Source: Fen-1362 sp049516395 (GTDB taxonomy: Bacteria; Planctomycetota; Phycisphaerae; Sedimentisphaerales; Anaerobacaceae). Taken from it: a stretch of 64,000 nt of DNA. The notes below the pieces were generated by a model. It did no database searches, was not told where the DNA came from, and was given only the letters and a program-made list of their open reading frames with translations. The position numbers and the translations under genes were made by a program. The DNA is taken from positions 248,001 through 312,000 of the forward strand of contig JBEKTD010000003.1 in NCBI GenBank assembly GCA_049516395.1. Reading direction: 5' to 3'. This document shows, piece by piece, positions 53,775-64,000 of this stretch; the first letter of the stretch is position 1; every line of letters starts with the position of its first letter.

Positions 53775-54872
53775 CAAGTCATCATAAAGCTGTTGCGTTT
53801 TTGCGGCCATTTTCGTATGCGTAAGCTCTTTTATCGCCCATTGTCTTGCCTGGGTTCCAAGCTCGTTTCGCAACTGAGGGGTATCGACAAGCTTAATCAT
53901 TGCCTGTGCCAGATCTGATGTTTCGCGCGACTCGACGAGTATTCCCGTTTTGCCGTCCTGGATATGGTAGGAGTATTTTCTGGATGAAAAGCCCGCGGAG
54001 ATTACCGCTTTGCCCGCGGCCATCGCCTCGAACATTACCGAACCGCCCGACAAGCTCACGAGAATATCGAGCGACGCCATTACCGCGGGTATATCATCCC
54101 GTCTGCCCGTGAACCGCACATATTTCTCTATACCGGCTTTGCTGACAAACTTTTGTGCCTTGTTAAAATAGGCGTGCGAATGAATATCGCCGACCACAAC
54201 GAACATCAGGGGTTGTTTTGATTGTCGTAATACTTCTCTGGCCGCCGTCAGGAAGTCCAGTTGGCGTTTGAACCCGTCGATTCGACCGATGATGCCTATT
54301 CGTATCTGGTCAGCCGGGGATGATTCGTCCCGCAGAACATTTTTTGTATTTCTCTCCGGCGAGAAAAGCTCGACATCCACTGAGTCATCTATTCGTGCAA
54401 TCTTTTCCGAAGGGATTCCCGCGGAGAGCAGATTTTCCGTGATTCTTGTTGAAATCGCGATTACCCGGTCTGCCTCGTCGCAGTCAAATTTTCGCACGTC
54501 CCGCTGTGTTACAGGTCTGCGAACGTGCAAAATCGAAGGCACTTTCCACTTTTTCAGGACTTGGTGCATATAGCCGCTCATCCACAAATCACAGCAGTGA
54601 ATCAGGGAGATATCTCTTTGCGCTGCTAAATTGCAAAGATACCAAACGCCAATATATCGCGGTATTGCAGTCAGTAATTTTCGCCAGGGATGCAGAGGCC
54701 GGACTATCACTTCGATATTCATTTTTTGCAGGGTATCGGCAAGTGCGCCGCCCTTATTGCAGACCACGATTGGCTCATAGATATTTCTGTCTAATCGCTC
54801 AATCAGGTAAAGAAGCTGCCGCTGGCTGCCGGATATAGCCCCGCCGCGAGTTATATAAAGAATCCGGTTAAT
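53721..54872 (-). CDS. GT4 glycosyltransferase with a non-ATG start
   Basis: The usual ATG at 54767 would drop the first strand. Upstream the same frame encodes INRILYITRGGAISGSQRQ, the standard GT4 N-terminal donor-site loop, and AGGAG lies about 9 nt before an ATT codon at 54872. So the protein is probably 383 residues and starts at ATT, or the start base is a sequencing error. The C-terminal half has IGIIGRIDGFKRQ, and GSVMFEAMAAGKAVI with the EX7E-like region that holds the nucleotide sugar. It transfers a sugar to a glycan, probably in surface polysaccharide synthesis. Confidence 0.8.
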   Translation of the reverse strand: MNRILYITRGGAISGSQRQLLYLIERLDRNIYEPIVVCNKGGALADTLQKMNIEVIVRPLHPWRKLLTAIPRYIGVWYLCNLAAQRDISLIHCCDLWMSGYMHQVLKKWKVPSILHVRRPVTQRDVRKFDCDEADRVIAISTRITENLLSAGIPSEKIARIDDSVDVELFSPERNTKNVLRDESSPADQIRIGIIGRIDGFKRQLDFLTAAREVLRQSKQPLMFVVVGDIHSHAYFNKAQKFVSKAGIEKYVRFTGRRDDIPAVMASLDILVSLSGGSVMFEAMAAGKAVISAGFSSRKYSYHIQDGKTGILVESRETSDLAQAMIKLVDTPQLRNELGTQARQWAIKELTHTKMAAKTQQLYDDLLNPKYPNDNQNHKHTDD

Positions 54873-55034
54873 GCCCTTGCTCTCCTAATACGTAATGCGA
54901 GTCATATTCAAAACAGGCTGCGATTGTAATGTTAAAGCTTGGTTAATGCAACCAATTGATTTTTAACCGATTTACTGGTAGATTCTCACAAAAAGGGGTT
55001 GCGTTTTTTTTTATGAGAAGGGCGTTTTCGGATT

Positions 55035-56183
55035 TTGCGGTCAATAGCCAAAAAAACAATAAGGACTCTTAAAACAGCGTGGTATTGCCACCGGATTATT
55101 CCTGTATGGCATCCCGGCTATCTGCGGGTTTGTTCGCGGGCGTTGCGTATATGCCGGCAAAAGCGGTTTAAACCTTTTGAGGCGTTCCGGCTCGGGTTAT
55201 TCCACCCTGATTTCGACTGTCACCTTCTTGATAAGCTCATCAGCAGAAAATTAATGACGAAAATCCAGAAGCAGCTCAACCCGGAAAGCTTCATTGAGAT
55301 GGCGGCGAACAAGGGGCTGTTTCAATACCAGTGTCTTGACCGTGCCATACCGGTTCCGCGTCTTTATATGGTTTGCCCCGGTGTGCTCAACAATTGGCAT
55401 TGCCGCATGGCTGGTTTGCTGACCACTCCTGAACAGAAAACGGAATTGCTCGAAAAACGCCTTCCGCATACCTTTGTCACCAAGCCCCTCCACGGCGCGT
55501 ACGGTAAAGGTTTTTATGTCTTCCGCCGGAAGAAAGATGATTTCGTTGACCATCTTGGTAACCACTACAATTCGCAGGAAATGCTTACTTTTACCGAATC
55601 AGCTTATCCCCGCGGTTTTATCATTCAGCAGAAAATGGAAAATCATAATGCGATTGTTGCCCTTACCGATTGCGAAGCACTGCAAACAGTGAGAATGATA
55701 ACTTTTGTTGACAGCAAAGGACGTGCCCGGCTTATACATACCCATTTCAAACCAATAACCAAACCGGGTATTGTGATTGATACATATCTCGAAGGGTTAA
55801 CAGGAAATGTCGAGGTACCGGTTGATATTGATTCCGGCATCCTCAGGCAGGGCAATCAGATTGTCTCGACCGGGCGGGGAATAATAACAGTGGAGTGCCA
55901 CCCCATCACGGGCAAGTCATTCGCCGGTTTTGAATTGCCTTTCTGGCGTGATGCCTGTGAACTGGTTAAAACTGCTGCCCCACAATTTCTGCCGTTGCGA
56001 ACTATCGGCTGGGACGTGGCGCTGGCTCCTGACCAGCCATATATTATCGAAGCCAATGTGCAGTGGGACCCGCCCAACCAGCACTTGAGAATGAATGAGA
56101 TATTGAACCTGATGCGGGATGATGATAAACCAACGGATAGATTAAATGAATCCAAACAACGAGCAATTTCCACAAATACCTGA
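55035..56183 (+). CDS. Sugar-transfer-associated ATP-grasp protein
   Basis: 382 residues from a TTG at 55035; no in-frame ATG exists until about 55254, and the RBS is weak, so the start is uncertain. ATP-grasp elements: FVTKPLHGAYGKGFYVF (ATP loop) and TIGWDVALAPDQPYIIEANVQWDPP (Mg/ATP-binding acid and Asn). The family lies in exopolysaccharide clusters and likely ligates an amino acid or similar group to a sugar. It diverges from the GT4 gene and overlaps the dehydrogenase gene by 38 nt. Confidence 0.8.
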   Translation: MRSIAKKTIRTLKTAWYCHRIIPVWHPGYLRVCSRALRICRQKRFKPFEAFRLGLFHPDFDCHLLDKLISRKLMTKIQKQLNPESFIEMAANKGLFQYQCLDRAIPVPRLYMVCPGVLNNWHCRMAGLLTTPEQKTELLEKRLPHTFVTKPLHGAYGKGFYVFRRKKDDFVDHLGNHYNSQEMLTFTESAYPRGFIIQQKMENHNAIVALTDCEALQTVRMITFVDSKGRARLIHTHFKPITKPGIVIDTYLEGLTGNVEVPVDIDSGILRQGNQIVSTGRGIITVECHPITGKSFAGFELPFWRDACELVKTAAPQFLPLRTIGWDVALAPDQPYIIEANVQWDPPNQHLRMNEILNLMRDDDKPTDRLNESKQRAISTNT

Positions 56184-57372
56184 CTCGCCTCTTTTTGTGT
56201 GCGAAGCTAATGACCCTAAGTCGGGCCTCAAAGGATGGCTGACCGTGCATACTATCGGCCAGCGCGGCTCCTGCGGCGGTATTCGGCTGTATCCCGATGT
56301 TACCAAAGAGGAAACAGTAGTTCTGGCAAAAGCGATGACATACAAATATTGTATGTCTGGTTACACGCTCGGCGGCGCAAAAGGGGCGGTCAGAATGCCA
56401 TTCGATATCGATGATGCCGAACGCAGGATGCTTCTCGAAAGTTTCGGCAGGCATATAGGTCCGCTGATAAAGTCGAAAATATATCAGCCCTGGACAGATA
56501 TGAACTGCTCGGTGGATGACCTGCGGTCAATCTACAATGGGGCCGGAAAACAGCTCAAATTCGTACCTGCTGATTCCGCGTATTCCACCGCCTTGTCAAC
56601 CTTTTCGGCTTTGTTGGCTGTTGTCGAGCACCTCGGCATTAAATCTGAGCAGTGCACGGTTGCGATTGAGGGTTTTGGCAATGTGGGCAGCCAGTTGGCT
56701 CTGGAAATAGACCGCTGGGGGGGTAAAATTATTGCTGTCTCAAACCGTCGAGGCACAGCTTACAACTCAAAAGGGCTTGATGCGAAGACCTTATATAATA
56801 AACGCAAACAGTTTGGCGACATGTGGATTGAGCAACAGGGGGATTATGAACGTCTCGCCTGTGAACAACTGTTTTCACTTGATACGACCATTCACGTTCC
56901 CTGTGCCCGTGTTCATTCGTTGACGGCCGACAATATCGCAAAGCTAAACTGCAGGGCCGTTGTGCAGGCAGCCAATGAACCGTGCGCTCCCTGCAACGAA
57001 CCCGAACTATTCAAAAAAGGTATTTTGTCCCTGCCATATTTTGCCGTGAATATCGGCGGAATCACCGGCTCAGGTCTTGCCAGCGTAGGTGTTGCCGATG
57101 AGCAGATACGCCAGGTTTTTACCGGCGAGTTTCATCAGATGGTTGCCCGGCTGTTGAAAATTAGCGAGCAGGGTCACGAGTCGCCGGTCGAAGTTGCCTC
57201 CCGTGAAGCAGCTAAATGTTACCATACCCTGTTTGAATCGGCCAATCCTGTAAAAACGAGGAAGAGTTTGCTCTCCAAATTAGGCATAGCAACCAGATCA
57301 TCCCCAAAGCAAAAAATAAAGGAATTGAAATCCACATTTAACAGCAGGTTTACATCCTCCGAGGTTACCTAA
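56146..57372 (+). CDS. Glu/Leu/Phe/Val dehydrogenase family protein, atypical active site
   Basis: 408 residues. The fold is amino-acid dehydrogenase: CGGIRLYPDV, MTYKYCMSGYTLGGAKGAVR with the catalytic Lys of GGAKG, and the NAD loop GFGNVG. The Lys of the usual PYKGGIR motif is replaced by Cys (GSCGGIR), and the PAPDVNT segment is altered, so glutamate is probably not the substrate; leucine/phenylalanine-type dehydrogenases vary at the same place. The overlap with the ATP-grasp gene suggests coupling to a sugar or amino-acid modification rather than to nitrogen assimilation. Compare the ordinary gdhA at 62915. Confidence 0.82.
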   Translation: MNPNNEQFPQIPDSPLFVCEANDPKSGLKGWLTVHTIGQRGSCGGIRLYPDVTKEETVVLAKAMTYKYCMSGYTLGGAKGAVRMPFDIDDAERRMLLESFGRHIGPLIKSKIYQPWTDMNCSVDDLRSIYNGAGKQLKFVPADSAYSTALSTFSALLAVVEHLGIKSEQCTVAIEGFGNVGSQLALEIDRWGGKIIAVSNRRGTAYNSKGLDAKTLYNKRKQFGDMWIEQQGDYERLACEQLFSLDTTIHVPCARVHSLTADNIAKLNCRAVVQAANEPCAPCNEPELFKKGILSLPYFAVNIGGITGSGLASVGVADEQIRQVFTGEFHQMVARLLKISEQGHESPVEVASREAAKCYHTLFESANPVKTRKSLLSKLGIATRSSPKQKIKELKSTFNSRFTSSEVT

Positions 57373-57440
57373 GGAGAGATGCAGCCCTTCTTCGCTAAAG
57401 CCGCAAAGGGTGTTCCATTAGTTGACAAGTGAAGCAAAGT

Positions 57441-57512
<72 letters not shown>

Positions 57513-57721
57513 TAACTTCTTTAATATCAGGACGTTACAGCAAGTAAAATCCTGAAGGGAAGATTCATTCAGATAAACTTCGCATACCTTACAGCCAAAA
57601 GGGTAAAATTGCAAGCAAATTAGAAGCGGGGAAGATGATTGCGGATTGTTGATTGCCGAAGCGGGCTCTCCGCTTTGCTTAGTGTGGGATTTCTGGATGC
57701 GGAAGTCGCCTGCGGCGGTTG

Positions 57722-57856
57722 TCAGGTAGATGCAACATTAGAGGCGGAAGATTTTTTTGCGATTTCGACCCAGTCGGGTTGTGATATAAATTTTTCCAGC
57801 CGGTCGAATTCGAATATAATGCTTTTTAACAGCTCTTCGGCTTTTGACAAATCACC
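57722..57856 (-). pseudogene. Hpt tail beyond an in-frame amber stop
   Basis: After the TAG at 57857-57859 the same frame stays open for 44 codons (GDLSKAEELLKSIIFEFDRL...) to TGA at 57722. This is exactly the missing C-terminus of the Hpt domain of the hybrid kinase, so the stop is a recent mutation, sequencing error or recoded codon. Confidence 0.75.
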
Positions 57857-61714
<3,858 letters not shown>

Positions 61715-61750
61715 TGGTTGTAGATATCTTTCCGTGAAAGCCCAAATCGC

Positions 61751-61948
61751 ATTTTATATAAGCCAATATGGACTATCTCGCATCCCCCTAATTTAACGAA
61801 ACAAGATTTCAGCCGTGTTATCGGTCTTGAGTTGGCCGAAATTAAGAAGGGAAATCCTGAAAAGACACTTCGTAAACACCCAAGATTTCATCAAGACAAA
61901 TGGAAGTCCGATAAAGAGGATTATTTCTTTTGCAAAAAAGGATTTTAG
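61751..61948 (+). pseudogene. Possible 3' gene fragment without a start codon
   Basis: A 65-codon plus-strand frame with protein-like composition (KGNPEKTLRKHPRFHQDKW...) ends at TAG 61946-61948. It has no ATG/GTG start and no RBS; the frame is closed by a stop upstream. It may be a decayed gene end. The rest of the 311-bp gap (61715-62025) holds nothing recognisable. Confidence 0.3.
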
Positions 61949-62025
61949 AATCGTTTCATAGAGTCAGGATCGCAAAATCGGGAAATATTTTGGATAACCA
62001 GGGAATAAAGTAGTACGTGTAGTGC

Positions 62026-62823
62026 TTATTTACCTGTTTTTTGAGGCACTGGCAGGCCCAGCTCTGCAAGGACCTTTTTCATATCCTCCCAGACCTTTCT
62101 GCGGTTATCGTCTGAGTAGTTGCGAAGCAGATAGGCGGGGTGGAAGGTGGGCATAAGCTTTATGGGTTTGTGGCCTATGCCGGGGACATATTCGTGGAAC
62201 ACGCCTCGCAATTGCCCTATTGCTTTAGGGGTATCGAGTAATGTCTTTGCGGCGTGGGCGCCGAGGGCGACGATGATTTCCGGGTTGATTAGCTCTATTT
62301 GCCTTTGCAGATAGGGGATGCAGGCGATTATTTCTTCGGGTTTGGGGTCGCGATTATCCGGCGGCCTGCACTTGAGGATGTTGCCAATCCAGACGTCTTG
62401 GCGTTTGATGCCGCAGGCGGCGATGATTTTGTCAAGCAATTGCCCCGCTCTTCCTACAAATGGTCTGCCCTGTGTGTCTTCATCCGCTCCGGGCGCTTCG
62501 CCGACGAACATTAGTCGGGCGGATGTATTGCCTTCGCCCGGCACGGCGTTTTTGCGTAGTGAGCCGAGTTCGCACTTGCGGCATTTGCGTGTCTGTTCGG
62601 CGATATCCTCAAGTTCTTTGATAACTTCCGGCGAGCAGGGCGGGCGGGCGATTTTTACCGCCGAGGCTGCCCCCTCAGTTTGCCCCTCAGGGGCAGAGGT
62701 TATTTCCAGGTTTTTCTTTGTGTGCTCCGCGGTTGTTTTTTTTACGGTTAATCCGCCTGAGAAGAATTCCGCCATTTCAGCGTGCTGGCGAACGACTTTT
62801 TTAATGTCAGGATTACTTTTCAT
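62026..62823 (-). CDS. Type-4 uracil-DNA glycosylase
   Basis: 265 residues from the ATG at 62823; the frame to 62982 is a shadow of the gdhA terminator region and overlaps gdhA. Motif A is GEAPGADED; Cys near 84-87 (CRKCELG) plus two later Cys bind a 4Fe-4S cluster; motif C is PTFHPAYLLR. Removes uracil from DNA in base excision repair. A low-complexity N-terminal extension of about 70 residues is typical of planctomycete versions. Minus strand, after the gdhA terminator. Confidence 0.92.
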   Translation of the reverse strand: MKSNPDIKKVVRQHAEMAEFFSGGLTVKKTTAEHTKKNLEITSAPEGQTEGAASAVKIARPPCSPEVIKELEDIAEQTRKCRKCELGSLRKNAVPGEGNTSARLMFVGEAPGADEDTQGRPFVGRAGQLLDKIIAACGIKRQDVWIGNILKCRPPDNRDPKPEEIIACIPYLQRQIELINPEIIVALGAHAAKTLLDTPKAIGQLRGVFHEYVPGIGHKPIKLMPTFHPAYLLRNYSDDNRRKVWEDMKKVLAELGLPVPQKTGK

Positions 62824-62860
62824 AAGCCGGATTGTAATTGCATTTTCGTCCGAAGGCAAC

Positions 62861-62890
62861 AAAAAGGGCGACCCATAATGAGTCGCCCTT
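62861..62890 (-). terminator. Terminator of gdhA
   Basis: AGGGCGAC/GTCGCCCT perfect stem with T5 on the minus strand, 25 bp after the gdhA stop. Confidence 0.85.
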
Positions 62891-62914
62891 ATGCGAATCT
62901 TTGATTTGTTCGTT

Positions 62915-64000
62915 TTAGACAAGGCCCTGAGCCAACATGGCTTTTGCGACCTTGACAAAGCCGGCGATATTTGCGCCGACAATGAAGTTGCCTGGCTTGC
63001 CGTATTCTTTCGCGGCCTCGCTGGCGTTTTTGTAAATGGTGGTCATAATAATTTTCAGTTCCGCGTCGGCCTTTTCGAAGGTCCACGGGATTCTCTGGCT
63101 GTTCTGCGCCATTTCGAGACCTGATACGGCGACGCCGCCCGCGTTGGCTGCCTTGCCGGGCAGGAACAGCATTTTATTGTGCAGGAATACATCCGCCGCT
63201 TCCGGGGTGCAGGGCATATTCGCGCCTTCGCCGACCGCTATACAGCCGTTCTTTGCCAGTGCCTTTGCGCCTGCCTCATCAAGCTCATTCTGAGTCGCGC
63301 AGGGCAGCGCTATATTGCACTTGACGTTCCATATACCGGCGCAACCTTCGGTGTATTTGGCCTTTGGGTGATATGAGAGGTATTCCTTGATACGTTTGCG
63401 TTCGACTTCCTTGAGTTTCTTTATGGTGTCGAGGTTGATGCCTTCGGCGTCGTAAATGTAGCCGTTGGAATCGCTCATCGCCACGACTTTGCCGCCTAAC
63501 TGCTGAACCTTTTCGGTGGCGTAAATCGCGACGTTGCCCGAACCGGAAACTGTAACGGTCATACCTTTGAAGGATTTGCCCATGTCTTTGAGGGCTTCGG
63601 CCATAATGTAAACGAGTCCGTAGCCGGTTGCTTCTGTTCTTACTAATGAGCCGCCCCATTCGAGGCCTTTGCCTGTCAGGACGCCTGTGAACTCATTGCG
63701 GATTCGCTTGTACTGCCCGAACATAAAGCCGATCTCGCGACCGCCGGTGCCAATGTCACCGGCGGGGACATCCGTATCAGGGCCGATGTGCTTGCACAAT
63801 TCTGTCATAAAGCTCTGGCAGAAACGCATAATTTCGCCGTCGGATTTACCTTTGGGGTCGAAATCGGAGCCGCCCTTGGCGCCGCCCATCATCAGGCCGG
63901 TCAATGAGTTTTTCAGAATTTGCTCAAAGCCGAGGAACTTGATGATGCCGATGTAAACGCTGGGGTGCAACCTGATGCCGCCCTTATAAGGTCCAAGGGC
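62915..64000 (-). CDS. gdhA: NADP-type glutamate dehydrogenase (5' end cut by window edge)
   Basis: The frame runs off the right edge; 361 residues are seen from ALGPYKGGIRLHPS onward. Catalytic region: MMGGAKGGSDFDPKG (Lys) and VPAGDIGTGGREIG (Asp). NAD(P) fold: GSGNVAIYA. It converts 2-oxoglutarate and ammonia to glutamate; the PYKGGIR and GGAKGGSDFDPKG spellings fit the biosynthetic class. It ends at a strong terminator and is the typical counterpart of the atypical dehydrogenase at 56146. Confidence 0.93.
   Translation of the reverse strand, partial: ALGPYKGGIRLHPSVYIGIIKFLGFEQILKNSLTGLMMGGAKGGSDFDPKGKSDGEIMRFCQSFMTELCKHIGPDTDVPAGDIGTGGREIGFMFGQYKRIRNEFTGVLTGKGLEWGGSLVRTEATGYGLVYIMAEALKDMGKSFKGMTVTVSGSGNVAIYATEKVQQLGGKVVAMSDSNGYIYDAEGINLDTIKKLKEVERKRIKEYLSYHPKAKYTEGCAGIWNVKCNIALPCATQNELDEAGAKALAKNGCIAVGEGANMPCTPEAADVFLHNKMLFLPGKAANAGGVAVSGLEMAQNSQRIPWTFEKADAELKIIMTTIYKNASEAAKEYGKPGNFIVGANIAGFVKVAKAMLAQGLV

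Overview
The window reads as the chromosome of a Planctomycetota bacterium, most likely class Phycisphaerae (Sedimentisphaerales-like). The evidence is a PEP-CTERM sorting signal, repeated dockerin/EF-hand-like C-termini on secreted enzymes, a DUF1559-type pseudopilin, a TMTC-type membrane glycosyltransferase, tRNA without an encoded CCA, and many stand-alone receiver proteins. No taxonomic marker gene is present, so the assignment is an inference.

Layout. 0-4.2 kb: a cut-off radical SAM gene, a Liv-type lipoprotein, an unknown protein and an HNH protein. Near 4.55 kb the 3' half of a tRNA-Met(CAT) with its terminator looks like an integration scar. 5.0-39.5 kb: a large pectin utilisation locus. 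It holds two PL1 and one PL9 pectate lyases, two CE8 pectin methylesterases, one CE12 acetylesterase, three GH28 galacturonidases, an SSS symporter, a frameshifted MFS transporter, a KDG kinase-like PfkB protein, a KDPG aldolase-like protein, an SDR, two unusual flavoproteins, two Gfo/Idh dehydrogenases, a XylR-type regulator, and surface proteins (PEP-CTERM, LamG-dockerin, pseudopilin). 39.5-42 kb: transposase debris and one intact 1.2 kb IS. 42.1-48.7 kb: seven signalling genes on the minus strand (receiver-only proteins, a receiver-kinase and a multi-PAS kinase), with relics of deleted kinases. 49-51.7 kb: two 189-bp non-autonomous derivatives of the IS, a GNAT-like gene and an SMR-like pair. 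52-57.4 kb: DUF2961 protein, small membrane proteins, GT4, ATP-grasp and a Leu/Phe-dehydrogenase-like gene, then tRNA-Lys. 57.7-64 kb: a large hybrid kinase interrupted by an amber codon, type-4 uracil-DNA glycosylase, and gdhA running off the right edge.

How the pectin locus may work. Secreted CE8 and CE12 remove methyl and acetyl groups, PL1/PL9 and GH28 cut the chain, and SSS/MFS carriers import the products. A GH28 without a signal peptide may finish oligomers in the cytoplasm, and the kinase and aldolase feed KDG-type intermediates to pyruvate and triose phosphate. KduI/UxaC-type isomerases were not seen; their place may be taken by genes elsewhere or by the flavoprotein/SDR module.

Main new observation. 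Five intergenic sites in this locus carry two GCGC-centred half-sites exactly 22 bp apart, 72-138 bp upstream of six start codons (SSS, GH28, PL9, CE8, PEP-CTERM, second CE8). This looks like the operator of a pectin regulon, possibly bound by the XylR-type protein encoded in the locus.
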